Source: Neoalteromonas arenosi (GTDB taxonomy: Bacteria > Pseudomonadota > Gammaproteobacteria > Enterobacterales > Alteromonadaceae). From it: 64,000 bases of DNA. The stretch is taken from positions 62,001 through 126,000 of the forward strand of contig NZ_JAUCBP010000011.1 of assembly GCF_030362855.1 (NCBI RefSeq), given 5' to 3'. A model generated the notes under the pieces. The model had not been told where the DNA came from. It searched no databases and worked only from the letters and a program-made list of their open reading frames with translations. Position 1 is the stretch's first letter. Each line of letters begins with the position of its first letter. A program made the translations under genes and the position numbers. This document shows, one piece after another, positions 1-10,200 of this stretch.

Positions 1-718
1 GGTTATTAGGTGGCGGCGTAGCAATACGAACGTTAAGCATGATGATGCCTTCCTCTTCAGGATAGTTCGCCATTGAGTATGCACGAATAGTCTCTTCGTC
101 AACTTTAGACTCGATGTCAAAGAAACCGAAGCGTTCCCAGTCACCACGATACTCTTCAGGAATATCGAAGTCTTTGTATTTTACGTGGTGAGGTGGCGCT
201 TCAATCTGGATATAACCACCGGCGCGGAAAGGAACACTTTCCCCGTCGGGAATTGCCAATTTGAGCTCTTTGATGAAGGTCGCTTCGTTATTGTTTGAAA
301 TAACTTCACAATCCCACTTTTTGATGCCGAATACTTCTTCCGGGAGTTCGATTTTCATGTCTTGCTTAATCGCAACCTGACATGACAAACGACAACCTTC
401 ACGTGCTTCACCTTTAGTGATGTGGTCAAGCTCAGTAGGAAGGATTTCACCACCACCGTCTTTAACATCAACGCGACACTGACCACAAGAGCCACCGCCA
501 CCACACGCAGATGATACGAAGATACCGGCGTCTGCTAGTGCGCCGAGAAGCTTACCACCTGGCTCGGCTGTAATGATCTTATCAGGATCATTGTTCACCA
601 TAATTTTTACGTCGCCGCTTGGTACAAGCTTTGATTTGGCGAACATGATAATAAACACCAAGGCGAGAACGATGACAATGAACATGCCAACGCCAAGGTA
701 AATTTCAACTTGATTCAT
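1..718 (-). CDS. nqrF: Na+-NQR subunit F, NADH dehydrogenase (partial, C-terminus beyond window)
   Basis: NADH-oxidising subunit of the Na+-translocating NADH:quinone reductase in the inner membrane; it passes electrons from NADH through FAD and a 2Fe-2S cluster to the rest of the complex. The first 239 residues are in the window. An N-terminal membrane anchor lies at about residues 5-27, followed by a plant-type ferredoxin domain with cysteines at about 72, 78, 81 and 113 (the [10 protein letters not shown] motif plus a later Cys), then the beginning of the FAD-binding domain. The FAD/NADH C-terminal part is cut off by the window edge. The start is the ATG at 716-718. It is the last nqr gene visible, 18 bases after nqrE, in operon order ABCDEF. 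Confidence 0.97.
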   Translation of the reverse strand, partial: MNQVEIYLGVGMFIVIVLALVFIIMFAKSKLVPSGDVKIMVNNDPDKIITAEPGGKLLGALADAGIFVSSACGGGGSCGQCRVDVKDGGGEILPTELDHITKGEAREGCRLSCQVAIKQDMKIELPEEVFGIKKWDCEVISNNNEATFIKELKLAIPDGESVPFRAGGYIQIEAPPHHVKYKDFDIPEEYRGDWERFGFFDIESKVDEETIRAYSMANYPEEEGIIMLNVRIATPPPNN

Positions 719-736
719 ACCTGTGACCTGCCCCTA

Positions 737-1345
737 TTAAAGTTGAATACCGGTAAATGATTGGAAACCTAATGCCATTAGACCTGCAATCATAAATACT
801 GAACCTAAACCTCTCACGCCATCAGGCATGTCTGCGTACTTGAGTTTTTCGCGCACAGCTGCAAGCAAAGTTATTGCAATTGCCCAACCGATGCCGCTAC
901 CCAAACCGTAAACTACACTCTCAGACAAGGTGTATTCACGCTGTACCGCAAACGCCACACCACCGAAGATGGCACAGTTCACCGTAATCAACGGCAAGAA
1001 AATACCTAACGCGTTGTACAGCGCTGGGAAGAACTTATCCAAGCTCATTTCCAAAATCTGTACTAATGCAGCAATTACGCCGATAAAGGTCAAAAAGTTC
1101 AAGAAGCTCAAATCAGCCTCAGGGAAACCAGCCCAAGCCAGCGCTCCAGGTGCTAAGATGTTGACGTAGATGATTTGGTTAACGGGTACTGAGATACCCA
1201 ATACCACGATAACAGCTACACCTAGACCCATTGACGTTTTTACTTTCTTTGATACCGCCAAGAAAGTACACATCCCCAAGAAGAGGGCCAACGCCATGTT
1301 CTCAATAAAAATTGAGCGAATTAAAAGCGATAAATAATGTTCCAT
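737..1345 (-). CDS. nqrE: Na+-NQR subunit E
   Basis: Integral membrane subunit of the Na+-translocating NADH:quinone reductase. The 202-residue product has six hydrophobic segments, as in other NqrE proteins, and starts with the typical MEHYLSL N-terminus. NqrE and its paralogue NqrD form the inverted-topology pair that carries a membrane-embedded iron centre in known NQR structures. It lies 2 bases after nqrD and 18 bases before nqrF, so it is translated from the same operon mRNA. The length matches the family, and nothing unusual is seen. Confidence 0.97.
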   Translation of the reverse strand: MEHYLSLLIRSIFIENMALALFLGMCTFLAVSKKVKTSMGLGVAVIVVLGISVPVNQIIYVNILAPGALAWAGFPEADLSFLNFLTFIGVIAALVQILEMSLDKFFPALYNALGIFLPLITVNCAIFGGVAFAVQREYTLSESVVYGLGSGIGWAIAITLLAAVREKLKYADMPDGVRGLGSVFMIAGLMALGFQSFTGIQL

Positions 1346-1347
1346 GA

Positions 1348-1980
1348 TTAGTCCTTGGCCTCTACTTGCTCAGGTCTGATAGTTCGGATAAACCAGATCA
1401 TACCGCCGATTAGGAAGAACGAGCTAAATGGTAAAATTAGTAAACCATTACCTTGATACCAACCACCGTTCTGTACCAGTGGTAAGATTTCGAAACCTAG
1501 GATAGTACCGAAACCGAAAAGCTCTTTGATTGTACCAATAACGATAAGGATAAATGAATAACCTAAACCGTTGCCGATACCATCCAAGAAACTCATGGTA
1601 GGCGGACTTTTCATCGCATAGGCTTCAGCACGTCCCATTACGATACAGTTGGTGATGATCAATCCAACGAATACCGAAAGCTGCTTGGAAATTTCGTAGC
1701 TGTATGCCTTTAACACTTGGTCTACCACGATTACCAAAGAAGCGATAATGGTCATCTGGATTATGATCCGCACGCTCGAAGGAATGTGGTTACGTATAAT
1801 TGAGATAAACAAGTTTGAAAACGCACACACCGAGGTGAGTGCTAACGACATAACAAGTGCCGTTTCAAGCTTGGTTGTAATTGCCAATGCTGAACAAATG
1901 CCCAACACGTGCAATGCGATAGGGTTACTATCTAGTATCGGCCCGAACAGGGCTTTTTTCATTTCTTTAGTATCTGCCAT
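1348..1980 (-). CDS. nqrD: Na+-NQR subunit D
   Basis: Membrane subunit of the Na+-NQR complex, homologous to RnfE and paralogous to NqrE. The 210-residue protein begins with a short cytosolic segment (MADTKEMKK) followed by about six transmembrane helices. The conserved [11 protein letters not shown] stretch, near residues 110-125, contains the Cys shared with NqrE/RnfA relatives. It sits between nqrC (12 bases upstream) and nqrE (2 bases downstream). The identification rests on sequence resemblance and strict operon order. Confidence 0.97.
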   Translation of the reverse strand: MADTKEMKKALFGPILDSNPIALHVLGICSALAITTKLETALVMSLALTSVCAFSNLFISIIRNHIPSSVRIIIQMTIIASLVIVVDQVLKAYSYEISKQLSVFVGLIITNCIVMGRAEAYAMKSPPTMSFLDGIGNGLGYSFILIVIGTIKELFGFGTILGFEILPLVQNGGWYQGNGLLILPFSSFFLIGGMIWFIRTIRPEQVEAKD

Positions 1981-1992
1981 TGTCCTTGCCCC

Positions 1993-2754
1993 TTATGAAC
2001 GCCACGATTGCTGTTTCAAGTAAGGTCCGAAGCCGTTTTCACCTGCCCAGTACTGTAGCGTATTTTGTACACCATTACTGGTTAGGGTAGCACCAGATAA
2101 TGCATCAACCGCATAGGGGTTGTCACGACCGGCCTGCTTCTTCACTTGGATAGCAACTTCGCCATCATCAAATAATTTCTTACCTTCCCAAAGTGCCTGC
2201 CATGCAGGATTTTGGATTTCTCCACCCAATCCTGGTGTTTCTTTGTGTTGATAGTAAATAAGCTCAGCAATCGTGTTGCCGTCAGCATCAACCGCAAGGA
2301 ATCCGTACATAAGATCCCACAAGCCACTGCCGTGAACTGGCAACACAACGCGGGATACATCACCCGCTTCGTTTTTGACGACATAAACGCTCGCGACATC
2401 TGGGCGACGCGTGAAGCCAACGTTACTGCCTTCTACACGAGAGCTCATCTCAGGATCTTTAGCTGCTTTGTACATGTCATAGCCTTCAGGCATTTCAACA
2501 TAAGCACCGGTCTCTAAGTCGACAAAGCGCTCTTGTACAAATTGCTCATAGACTTCAGCAACAGCAGCATTATTCATGCCCGTTTCGTATAAACCGGCAG
2601 CTGTTAGGATATTGGTTTTCTTGTCTAGTGCAGCGTTGGTCTGTTGCATGGTGCGCAAGCCAACCGCTGCGCCAGAAACAACAATTGAACACACTAAACA
2701 AACCGCTACAACGATACCGACGGTTTTTCCAAAAGTTTCTTTTTTAGCCGACAC
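1993..2754 (-). CDS. nqrC: Na+-NQR subunit C, covalent FMN protein
   Basis: Periplasm-facing FMN subunit of Na+-NQR with one N-terminal transmembrane helix. The FMN attachment motif SGATLT is near the C-terminus, with the acceptor Thr at about residue 223 counted from my start. I chose the GTG at 2754 ([10 protein letters not shown]) because a GGAGG ribosome site ends 7 bases upstream and the N-terminus then aligns with known NqrC. An upstream in-frame ATG at 2799 would add 15 residues lying inside nqrB. With the GTG start the gene overlaps the end of nqrB by 11 bases, suggesting translational coupling. The product is 253 residues, normal for the family. Confidence 0.95.
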   Translation of the reverse strand: MSAKKETFGKTVGIVVAVCLVCSIVVSGAAVGLRTMQQTNAALDKKTNILTAAGLYETGMNNAAVAEVYEQFVQERFVDLETGAYVEMPEGYDMYKAAKDPEMSSRVEGSNVGFTRRPDVASVYVVKNEAGDVSRVVLPVHGSGLWDLMYGFLAVDADGNTIAELIYYQHKETPGLGGEIQNPAWQALWEGKKLFDDGEVAIQVKKQAGRDNPYAVDALSGATLTSNGVQNTLQYWAGENGFGPYLKQQSWRS

Positions 2755-3967
2755 GTGCAAGCCTCCGTTTAATGTTGCTTTGAGCGACAAAGTAATCAAA
2801 TAGCGGCGCCCATAGGTTAGCGAATAAAATCGCTAGCATGATGCCCTCAGGGAATGCAGGGTTAATGACGCGAATCAATACTGTCATAAAGCCAATAAAG
2901 ATACCGTATGCCCATTTGCCTTGATTAGTGAATGACGCTGATACCGGGTCAGTTGCCATGAAGAACATACCGAAGGCTAAGCCGCCAATGACATAGTGCC
3001 AGTAGAACGGCATCGCAAACATCGGGTTAGTGTCACTTTGCACGAAGTTTAAAAGTGAACCGAAGAAAGCAACACCCAATGCTACACCAGCAACGATGCG
3101 CCAGCTGGCAATACGCATGTATATAATAAACAATCCGCCAATCAGAATGGCTAGGGTTGATACCTCACCCACAGAACCTGGGACATTACCCAAGAATGCA
3201 TCCCACCATAGGTCCATATTGGTGAAGTTATTGCTGGTCTCAGCCAACTGACCTGATGCCGCTTGGCTCAACCAAGTTGCACCTGAGTAACCGTCAGCAG
3301 CAACCCAAACTTGGTCACCAGAGATTTGCGCTGGATATGCGAAGTACAAGAATGCGCGGCCAGACAGTGCCGGGTTCAAGAAGTTGCGGCCCGTGCCACC
3401 GAAGATTTCTTTGGCAATTACAACACCAAAAGTAATACCAAGAGCAACTTGCCATAGCGGAATGGTTGCTGGCAACGTCAGTGCGAAAAGTACCGAGGTC
3501 ACGAAGAAACCTTCGTTAACTTCGTGCTTGCGAATAGACGCGAACAAGACTTCCCAGAAACCACCGACGATAAAGGTAACCGCATAAATAGGTAAGAAGA
3601 AACACGCACCGTAGAACATCATACTGCCCCAACCGGTACCTTCTACACCAAGCTGACCACCTAATGCCGTGAATAAACCCGCCTGCCACATATCAGGCAG
3701 CACACCTGCACCTGCAAGTAACGCTTCGTGTGCTTGCGCACCCACGTTATACATGCCGTAGAACATCGCTGGGAAAGTAGCCATCCAGACCATGATCATA
3801 ATGCGCTTCAAGTCGATACTGTCACGTACGTGCGTACCAACTTTATTCACTTTACCTGGCGTGTAAAAAATAGTCGCCGCAGCTTCATAGAGAGCGTAGA
3901 ACTTCTCATGCTTACCGCCTGGTTCAAAATGCGGCTCGATATCTTCTAAAAATGTTTTTAAACCCAT
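2744..3967 (-). CDS. nqrB: Na+-NQR subunit B
   Basis: The large membrane subunit of Na+-NQR, implicated in the Na+ channel and in riboflavin, quinone and covalent FMN binding. The product has 407 residues with about nine to ten hydrophobic segments. The covalent FMN motif SGATWLS is present with the acceptor Thr at about residue 231. The N-terminal amphipathic region ([20 protein letters not shown]) is typical of the family. It begins 3 bases after nqrA ends and overlaps the GTG start of nqrC by 11 bases. Confidence 0.97.
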   Translation of the reverse strand: MGLKTFLEDIEPHFEPGGKHEKFYALYEAAATIFYTPGKVNKVGTHVRDSIDLKRIMIMVWMATFPAMFYGMYNVGAQAHEALLAGAGVLPDMWQAGLFTALGGQLGVEGTGWGSMMFYGACFFLPIYAVTFIVGGFWEVLFASIRKHEVNEGFFVTSVLFALTLPATIPLWQVALGITFGVVIAKEIFGGTGRNFLNPALSGRAFLYFAYPAQISGDQVWVAADGYSGATWLSQAASGQLAETSNNFTNMDLWWDAFLGNVPGSVGEVSTLAILIGGLFIIYMRIASWRIVAGVALGVAFFGSLLNFVQSDTNPMFAMPFYWHYVIGGLAFGMFFMATDPVSASFTNQGKWAYGIFIGFMTVLIRVINPAFPEGIMLAILFANLWAPLFDYFVAQSNIKRRLARVG

Positions 3968-3970
3968 GAC

Positions 3971-5311
3971 TTAGCCCTCTTTCTCGATGGTCGTTAAACA
4001 ATCGCGCAAAATTGGCCCGTAGTTATATTTGCCTGGGCAAACATAAGTACAAAGCGCCAAATCTTCTTCATCAAGCTCTAAACAGCCCAACGTCTGTGCG
4101 CTATCGGTGTCACCGGAAATAATGTCGCGTAATAGCAAGGTTGGAATAATATCAAGCGGCATAATGCGCTCGTAGTTTCCAATCGGCACCATGGAACGAT
4201 CTGAACCATTGGTTGTTGTTGTCATATTGTATTTCTTGCTGCCACTTAAATGACCGAGATATGCTCGTGTCACTGAGTGTTTGTCACTACCTGGTGCTAG
4301 CCAACCGAAGAGCTTCTTCTCGTGACCTTCCATAAGCAGTGAAATCTGAACGTGATAACGACCTAAGTAGCCGTGCACGCCCATAGCGGTAGTGCCCATC
4401 AATACAGAACCGGATACTGCACGCACGTCACCGTCTTTGCGTTCGTTGGCGGTGAGCTCGTCTACAGATGCACCCATTACCGTGCGCACTAAACGCGGGT
4501 TGGTTGCCGCGGGTCCCGCAATCGAAACGACTCGGCGTGTATCGATTTCACCGGTGGTGAACAACGCACCGATAGCCAAAACGTCTTGATAACCAACATG
4601 CCAAACCTGTTTGTTCAAGCCTACTGGATCAAGATAGTGAATGTGGGTACCAACAAGGCCTGCTGGATGAGGGCCGTCAAACTCGTGTACTTCAGCTTGC
4701 GGTGCTGAAACAGAAACATCTGCACCTGCAGCTTTACACACATAAACTTTACCTTCAGTCAAACGGCTCAATACCGTCAAACCGTTAGCGAAGTCTTCTT
4801 TGCGTTCGTTGATGATGAGTGTTGGGTCAGCCGCTAATGGATTGGTATCCATTACTGACACAAAAATTGAATTTGGCGTTGCATCCAAAGCAGGTGTGCG
4901 ACTGAACGGACGCGTGCGGATTGCTACCCACATGCCGGCCTCGTTTAATTGCTCTACCACTTTGGCGCGTTCCAATCCAGCTAAGTCACCAGCAGCAACG
5001 GGTTCAAACGTTACTTGTTCGTCACCACTGACTTCAATAACTACGGATTGCAGAACACGTTTGGCACCGCGATTCACTTCCACGACTTTACCAGCAGCAG
5101 GTGCAGTAAACTTAACGCCAGGGTTCTTTTTGTCTTCAAACAAAACCTGACCTTTAGTGACTGTATCCTCTACTTGGACATGCATGGTAGGACGCATACC
5201 GACGTATTCTTCACCTAAAACAGCGACTTTTGTAATGGCTGGGCCATCACTGATTTGTTGCTGCGGCGCTCCCTCAATAGGAAGATCCAAACCTTTCTTG
5301 ATTTTTATCAT
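3971..5311 (-). CDS. nqrA: Na+-NQR subunit A
   Basis: First gene of the nqr operon, encoding the cytoplasmic quinone-associated subunit of Na+-NQR. The 446-residue length and the N-terminus [18 protein letters not shown] are characteristic. The C-terminal [13 protein letters not shown] region is the degenerate RnfC-like segment. The ATG at 5309-5311 lacks a strong ribosome site (GTAGTGCTATAGCGT lies upstream), so translation may depend on leader structure. The complex couples NADH oxidation to Na+ export and so would supply the sodium gradient used by the Na+-coupled transporters elsewhere in the window. Confidence 0.97.
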   Translation of the reverse strand: MIKIKKGLDLPIEGAPQQQISDGPAITKVAVLGEEYVGMRPTMHVQVEDTVTKGQVLFEDKKNPGVKFTAPAAGKVVEVNRGAKRVLQSVVIEVSGDEQVTFEPVAAGDLAGLERAKVVEQLNEAGMWVAIRTRPFSRTPALDATPNSIFVSVMDTNPLAADPTLIINERKEDFANGLTVLSRLTEGKVYVCKAAGADVSVSAPQAEVHEFDGPHPAGLVGTHIHYLDPVGLNKQVWHVGYQDVLAIGALFTTGEIDTRRVVSIAGPAATNPRLVRTVMGASVDELTANERKDGDVRAVSGSVLMGTTAMGVHGYLGRYHVQISLLMEGHEKKLFGWLAPGSDKHSVTRAYLGHLSGSKKYNMTTTTNGSDRSMVPIGNYERIMPLDIIPTLLLRDIISGDTDSAQTLGCLELDEEDLALCTYVCPGKYNYGPILRDCLTTIEKEG

Positions 5312-5418
5312 ACGCTATAGCACTACTCTAATTACAAAACCTGATTTTATTAACCCACTCGGCTGACTGTTCGTCACAGTAAGTTAAATCACTTAATAAA
5401 ATGAGGCTTGATTAACGT

Positions 5419-5446
5419 ATAACGGTGGTTTATTCATTACCGTTAT
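5419..5446. repeat. 8-bp perfect inverted repeat in nqrA leader
   Basis: ataacggt at 5419-5426 is matched by accgttat at 5439-5446 with a 12-base spacer. It lies about 108-135 bases upstream of the nqrA start. It could form an RNA hairpin in the leader or serve as a dimeric regulator site; the sequence alone does not decide. Confidence 0.5.
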
Positions 5447-5479
5447 GGTTATACAACTCAGCCTTTGCATCCAAACACT

Positions 5480-5526
5480 GATGGGCACTCTAATCCTCAC
5501 TGGAGACCCCCATCCTGGGCAGTGCC
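5480..5526 (-). ncRNA. candidate structured RNA element in nqrA leader
   Basis: On the minus strand a 6-bp closing helix GGCACT/AGTGCC (5521-5526 with 5484-5489) encloses a hairpin CCCA-GGA-TGGG with GGA in the loop (5509-5519) and a second GGA further on (GAGGATT). An alternative 6-bp helix GATGGG/CCCATC (5509-5514 with 5480-5485) would exclude the closing helix, so two folds compete. GGA in a hairpin loop is the known CsrA/RsmA recognition feature. I recall that comparative screens have named nqrA-associated RNA motifs, but I cannot confirm that this is one of them. Confidence 0.35.
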
Positions 5527-5767
5527 GATTGTTTTGTGTCTTATGATTATTGTGTCGTCACACGTTTCGCTATTCAGTGTAGTCTCGTTTTACACAAAAC
5601 CACTGAATTTAATTACGAGATTTTAACACTAACCGACCCGCTAGTGCTAATCAAAATCACATAAACTTAGGAATTTTAAACCAATAATTGGCAACTGAAG
5701 ATGCCATTTTCGCTATTCAGGGGGGTTATTCTGCTGGTTATATCCGCACGAATGGTGAATACAGGGC

Positions 5768-5792
5768 AAAAAAAAGCCCCATGGCGGGGCTT
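5768..5792 (-). terminator. intrinsic terminator of fabV
   Basis: On the minus strand, AAGCCCC and GGGGCTT arms (5774-5780 and 5786-5792) close a five-base loop and are followed by a run of eight T. It lies 19 bases after the fabV stop, before the nqr leader. Confidence 0.85.
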
Positions 5793-5810
5793 AATATTCG
5801 AATTATTCGA

Positions 5811-7004
5811 TCATTTCCATTCGCGAATAGGGTCAACATCGGCGTCGTAATCTACGCCATCCATCGCAAAACCAAACAACTGCAAGAAGTCTTGGTGGTA
5901 ACCTTTGTAGTCAGCAAGCTCGTGAAAATTTTCCTGAGTGACTTGATCCCACAGCGCTTTTATTTTTGCTTGTGTGGCATCATTGGTCTCCTTGCCATCC
6001 ATTCGGTAACGACGCGTCTCGTCAGTTTCAGCGTTATCGGCATACAATCGCTCAGCAAACAAACCGGCGATCTGCTCGATACAACCTTCGTGTGTGCCCT
6101 CTTCTTTCATCACTTTGTAAATGAGTGATATATACAAAGGCATCACAGGAATTGCCGAACTCGCCTGTGTAACTAGTGCTTTAAGCGAGGAAACGTGCGC
6201 ATCAACGTTTAACTGGGCATGTTTGGTGCGAATTGCAGCTGCGGCACGATCTAAGTCTTCTTTAGCTTTACCAATTGTCGCCTGACCATAAATAGGCCAC
6301 GTTAGCTCTTTACCGATGTACGTGTACGCTGTTGTTTCACACCCTTCGGCGAGGCAACCAGCATCAGCAAGTGCATCCAACCATAACTCCCAGTCTTCGC
6401 CGCCCATGACTTTTACCGTGTCGTGGATCTCTTGTTCATTAGCAGGCTCTAACTCAACGGTATGAATTAAGTCTTTGTCAGTGTCGTAAGTTTTAGTCGT
6501 ATAAGCCTGTCCCACCGGCTTAAGCGTTGATTTAAATACGGTACCCGATACAGGATCTGCACGGCGTGGTGATGCCAAGCTATAAACCACCAAATCAACT
6601 TTGCCTAGGTCGGCTTTAATTGCCTCGATAGCTTGCGCTTTTAACTCGTTTGAAAAGGCGTCGCCATTGAGTGTTTTTGCATACATCCCATCAGCGTGAG
6701 CGCGCTCATGAAAGGCCGCTGTATTGTACCAACCCGCAGTTCCAGTCTTGCGTTCAGTAGGCGCCTTTTCGAAACAAATACCCAAAGTCTTTGCACCATA
6801 GCCGTATGCGGCGGTAATCCGAGAAGCTAGGCCATAACCAGTGGAGCAACCAATCACCAGTACATTTTTCGGTTGGTTGGCGTTAGCAGCAAAGCGTTCG
6901 CCCTGCGATTGAGTAAAGGCAATTTGATTATCGACTGATGCCGCGCATCCTTCTGGGTGCGCGTTAGTGCAAATGAATCCGCGTACTTTAGGCTGTATTA
7001 CCAT
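5811..7004 (-). CDS. fabV: Enoyl-[acyl-carrier-protein] reductase FabV
   Basis: NADH-dependent enoyl-ACP reductase, the last step of each fatty-acid elongation cycle, of the FabV type found in Vibrio, Pseudomonas and relatives. FabV enzymes are known for low sensitivity to triclosan. The 397-residue length fits. The nucleotide-binding motif GCSTGYG is at about residues 52-58, and the FabV signature Tyr-x8-Lys is at about Y239/K248 (YGQATIGKAK). The ATG at 7004 has an AGGA ribosome site 6-7 bases upstream. It is a single gene followed by its own terminator, 76 bases from the upstream dctP gene. Confidence 0.96.
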   Translation of the reverse strand: MVIQPKVRGFICTNAHPEGCAASVDNQIAFTQSQGERFAANANQPKNVLVIGCSTGYGLASRITAAYGYGAKTLGICFEKAPTERKTGTAGWYNTAAFHERAHADGMYAKTLNGDAFSNELKAQAIEAIKADLGKVDLVVYSLASPRRADPVSGTVFKSTLKPVGQAYTTKTYDTDKDLIHTVELEPANEQEIHDTVKVMGGEDWELWLDALADAGCLAEGCETTAYTYIGKELTWPIYGQATIGKAKEDLDRAAAAIRTKHAQLNVDAHVSSLKALVTQASSAIPVMPLYISLIYKVMKEEGTHEGCIEQIAGLFAERLYADNAETDETRRYRMDGKETNDATQAKIKALWDQVTQENFHELADYKGYHQDFLQLFGFAMDGVDYDADVDPIREWK

Positions 7005-7080
7005 GTGTAATCCTATTTTTTAATTTGGCGCGTATTGTAATCGCCAACGCGACTTAAACAACTCGGAGCAGCACGAACCG

Positions 7081-8184
7081 CTACTGTCGATTCTCGTAGT
7101 AAGCTTGCTCCGAAAGCGCATGATACTCCTTCACTCCCTCATAGAACTCTTTGTATGAAGCATAAATACGCGCAAAGTCAGCATTTTCTGCAGACTTTTC
7201 GGCCAAGACTTCATCCGTTGCACGTTTCAGCGCAGCTAAGACGTCAGCAGGTAGTGGACGTACATCGACATTGTGCTCGTTGATCAATTGTTGCATTGCA
7301 TTGTTATTGCGCGCGGTGTATTCGTCCAACATATCTTGGTTAACTGCGCGAGTTGCAATGCGGACAATGGCTTGCAGGTCTTCTGGTAGGGCTTCAAAGG
7401 CTTCTTGATTAACAATAAACTCAAGTACGGTGCCAGGTTCATGCCAGCCTGAGTGGTAGTAGTAGTTGGCAGCATTGTGCAAACCAAACGCTAAATCGTT
7501 GTAAGGACCAACCCATTCTGTTGCGTCAATCGCCCCCGTTTGCAGTGAAGTGAAAATTTCGCCACCGGTCAAAGTCACTGGAACACCGCCAACGCGTTCA
7601 AAGACCTCACCCCCCAAACCTGGAATGCGCATATTGAGGCCCGAGAAGTCCTCCAGAGAATTAATTTCTTGTTTGAACCAACCCGCCATCTGAACACCAG
7701 AATTTCCACCCGCAAAAGGTATTACACCGAAAGGTGCATATATTTCCTGCCACAGTTCTAGACCGCCGCCATAGTGTAACCATGCATTCATTTCTGTTGC
7801 GTTCATGCCAAACGGAATCGCAGAAAAGATTGGTGCTGCGGGGATTTTCCCCTTCCAATAATAAGCGCCAGCATGCCCCATTTCTGCGGTTCCCGCTGAT
7901 ACCGCATCAAAAACTTCGAATCCAGGCACTATCTCACCCGCACCATACACTCTCACGGTGAGACGTCCGCCCGACATTTCTTTAACTATGCGCGAAAACG
8001 TTTCTGGCCCTCGCCCAAGTCCGGGAAAGTTTTTTGGCCATGCGGTGACCATCTTCCAACGATACTCTTGTAGAACGGGTCCTGATGTATCAGCAGCAGA
8101 TTGGTTTTCTGGGGCTGGGCCACAAGCATTTAGCCAAACAAGGCTGAGGGCAGCCAACACAATATGTGGAATTCGGAGTTTCAT
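7081..8184 (-). CDS. dctP: TRAP transporter solute-binding lipoprotein, DctP family
   Basis: Extracytoplasmic solute receptor of a TRAP transporter. The N-terminus is a lipoprotein signal ending in the lipobox LNAC (Cys at about residue 21), so it is probably membrane-anchored in the periplasm. The mature part follows the DctP fold: the WPKNFPGLG opening, the MRIPGLGGEVFERVGG segment with the conserved Arg that binds the carboxylate, and TEWVGPYND. These features resemble TakP-like 2-oxoacid and lactate receptors rather than C4-dicarboxylate receptors, so I infer an alpha-keto or alpha-hydroxy acid ligand. It is the last gene of dctQ-dctM-dctP, 14 bases after dctM. Confidence 0.88.
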   Translation of the reverse strand: MKLRIPHIVLAALSLVWLNACGPAPENQSAADTSGPVLQEYRWKMVTAWPKNFPGLGRGPETFSRIVKEMSGGRLTVRVYGAGEIVPGFEVFDAVSAGTAEMGHAGAYYWKGKIPAAPIFSAIPFGMNATEMNAWLHYGGGLELWQEIYAPFGVIPFAGGNSGVQMAGWFKQEINSLEDFSGLNMRIPGLGGEVFERVGGVPVTLTGGEIFTSLQTGAIDATEWVGPYNDLAFGLHNAANYYYHSGWHEPGTVLEFIVNQEAFEALPEDLQAIVRIATRAVNQDMLDEYTARNNNAMQQLINEHNVDVRPLPADVLAALKRATDEVLAEKSAENADFARIYASYKEFYEGVKEYHALSEQAYYENRQ

Positions 8185-8198
8185 GGTTTACCTTGTGT

Positions 8199-9566
8199 TT
8201 AATAAATTTTATCGGGTAGATACGTCGCCAATTCAGGCCAAACGAATAAAATTACCAACAGTATCAGTTGAATAATTATAAAGGGTACTACACCGCGATA
8301 GATTTGTGCGGTTTGAATAGTCTTAGCTGCAACACCACGTAAATAGAATAGCGCGAAACCAAAGGGTGGCGTTAAAAAAGAGGTCTGCAAATTTACCGCT
8401 AGCATTATGCCAAGCCATATAGGATCAAGCCCCATCATCAGCAAAACTGGGGCAACAATAGGTACAACTACAAATGTAATCTCGATAAAGTCGAGGATGA
8501 ATCCGAGTAGAAAAACCACAAGCATGACGATTAGCATAGCGCCGACAGCACCGCCGGGTAAGCTTTCGAAAAACGAATGTATTAGCTCTTCACCACCAAA
8601 CCCGCGAAATACCAACGAAAAGATTGATGCGCCGATTAAAATTAAAAATACCATTGAGGTAATTTTGGTTGTTTCAGCTAACACCAGTTTAAATTGCGCC
8701 CATGTAAGAGTACGCTTAACTATCGCCAACATTAATGCACCAAATGCACCAACCCCCGATGCTTCAGTAGGTGTTGCCGAGCCACTAATAATGGCGCCCA
8801 AGACAATAACAATCAGCAGTAAAGGCGGAATTAATGCCGACAACACTGTACCAATAGCGACTTGCTGCTTCTGTTCCTCTACCCGCTGTTCGCCTTGTTG
8901 AGTGAATACCGCGTTTGCTACGACGTAAATCAGATACATGGCAACTAACAACACTCCAGGGATCAATGCACCAACAAACAAATCACCAACCGAAACCGAT
9001 TCAGGCGAAAATATGCCCATATCGAGTTGCGCCTGCTGATATGCGTTAGACAGAACATCGCCGAGCAGCACTAAGGCAATAGAGGGCGGAATAATTTGTC
9101 CAAGAGTGCCGGTTGCACATATGAGGCCGCTGCTCAATTCCGGTGAATAACCCTTTTTCATCATGCTCGGTAGCGACAACAAGCCCATAGTGACAACTGT
9201 TGCCCCAACAATCCCGGTACTGGCAGCCAATAGCATGCCTACTAAAACCACTGACACAGCCATACCCGCGGGAATCCGTCCACTGAGTAAGTGCGCCATG
9301 GAAAGTAATAACTGTTCAGCTATTTTGGACTTTTCCAACAACACGCCCATAAACACAAACAGTGGAACTGCGATAAGGGTCGTATTCGTTAAAATGCCAT
9401 ACATACGACTGGGCATTGCAGATAGGTAGCTGGCGTCAAAGCTACCCGCTAGAATACCAATACCGGCGAACACCAAGGAAGTTCCAGCAAGGCTCAAAGC
9501 GACTGGATAACCGAGCAGAAGCACGCCACACACACAAACAAATAGCAGCAAAGCAATGTATTCCAT
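8199..9566 (-). CDS. dctM: TRAP transporter large permease, DctM family
   Basis: The large membrane subunit that performs Na+-coupled transport in a TRAP system. The 455-residue product is strongly hydrophobic, with about 12 transmembrane segments. It carries family features such as the PVALSLAG opening, the GQIIPPSIALVLLGD loop and the C-terminal FLTPPFGFALFYLRG segment. The start overlaps the dctQ stop by one base, so the subunits are translationally coupled. Its length is slightly above the usual 425-440, which fits the TakP-type branch. Confidence 0.93.
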   Translation of the reverse strand: MEYIALLLFVCVCGVLLLGYPVALSLAGTSLVFAGIGILAGSFDASYLSAMPSRMYGILTNTTLIAVPLFVFMGVLLEKSKIAEQLLLSMAHLLSGRIPAGMAVSVVLVGMLLAASTGIVGATVVTMGLLSLPSMMKKGYSPELSSGLICATGTLGQIIPPSIALVLLGDVLSNAYQQAQLDMGIFSPESVSVGDLFVGALIPGVLLVAMYLIYVVANAVFTQQGEQRVEEQKQQVAIGTVLSALIPPLLLIVIVLGAIISGSATPTEASGVGAFGALMLAIVKRTLTWAQFKLVLAETTKITSMVFLILIGASIFSLVFRGFGGEELIHSFFESLPGGAVGAMLIVMLVVFLLGFILDFIEITFVVVPIVAPVLLMMGLDPIWLGIMLAVNLQTSFLTPPFGFALFYLRGVAAKTIQTAQIYRGVVPFIIIQLILLVILFVWPELATYLPDKIY

Positions 9567-10075
9567 TACATCGAACCTACTTTTCTGATAAGGACAATAT
9601 TCCGCAAAATGTCAGCCAGCCCTTGTAAGAGCATTAAAACGCTGAATGCCGGGATCAGGCTCTTCAAGACGAAAACCAGTGGTAGCCCACCCGCCTCTTT
9701 TGACGCTTCAAGTAGCCGCCAGGAATTACTCACGTAATCCCAACTGATCACCAGTATAAAAATACACACCGGGAATAACAGTAATAGCGTACCGAAAATG
9801 TTGATGAATGCTTGCACACGCAGCGAGAACTTACGGTAGAAGATATCCACTCGCACATGACCGTCTTCGCGCAGAGTATAAGCAGCACCAAGCATAAACA
9901 CTAACGCGTGCAAATACATTACCGACTCTTGTAGTGCTATCCAGCCGGTATCAAAGCCATATCTGAGCACCACAATAGCAAAGGTGATCAGAGTCATCAG
10001 TAGCAAGCCAATACTAGCAAGCTTGGCAATGACTCGATTAAACGTGTCGATCGCATCACTTATGTTTGCTGACAT
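9566..10075 (-). CDS. dctQ: TRAP transporter small permease, DctQ family
   Basis: The four-helix small membrane subunit of the TRAP transporter, first gene of the operon. The protein has about 169 residues with hydrophobic segments starting near residues 15, 55, 90 and 135. The segment with a conserved Trp between helices (DTGWIALQESVMYLHA) is typical. I prefer the ATG at 10075 (MSANISDAID). An in-frame TTG at 10102 would add nine residues, and neither start has a strong ribosome site. It is preceded by the fklB terminator, so it probably has its own promoter in 10076-10146. Confidence 0.9.
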   Translation of the reverse strand: MSANISDAIDTFNRVIAKLASIGLLLMTLITFAIVVLRYGFDTGWIALQESVMYLHALVFMLGAAYTLREDGHVRVDIFYRKFSLRVQAFINIFGTLLLLFPVCIFILVISWDYVSNSWRLLEASKEAGGLPLVFVLKSLIPAFSVLMLLQGLADILRNIVLIRKVGSM

Positions 10076-10146
10076 AAAAGGTTTTGTTCTAATTATTTGC
10101 AATCATTAACGCATAGCTTATGCGTTTCCTACTGCGCAACGCAACC

Positions 10147-10187
10147 GAAAAAAACCCCGCACAACTAAAGTTATACGGGGTTTTTTG
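10147..10187 (-). terminator. intrinsic terminator of fklB
   Basis: A 10-bp stem (10150-10159 paired with 10176-10185) is flanked by an A run on the left and a T run on the right, so it could act in both directions. It lies just after the fklB stop on the minus strand and before dctQ. Confidence 0.8.
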
Positions 10188-10200
10188 GATCCGCACAGTT

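Larger units (their letters stand above)
5312..5767 (-). promoter_or_regulatory. nqr operon promoter and leader region
   Basis: About 450 bases without a convincing gene between the nqrA start and the fabV terminator. Read on the minus strand it holds an 8-bp inverted repeat at 5419-5446, a compact foldable block at 5480-5526, and a 9-bp inverted pair (gttttgtgt near 5530, acacaaaac near 5592). I could not fix a confident -35/-10 pair. The length and the folding potential suggest a long 5' untranslated leader for nqrA. Confidence 0.5.

Noticed and set aside
4392-5366. Several open frames of 65-116 codons antisense to nqrA
   Set aside because: They lie wholly opposite a strongly supported gene, have no ribosome sites or family features, and look like shadow frames.
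5501-5514. A second stable hairpin TCTCC...GAGGA in the nqrA leader
   Set aside because: On checking, the arms are not complementary beyond a 3-bp TCC/GGA pairing, so it was not counted as a helix.
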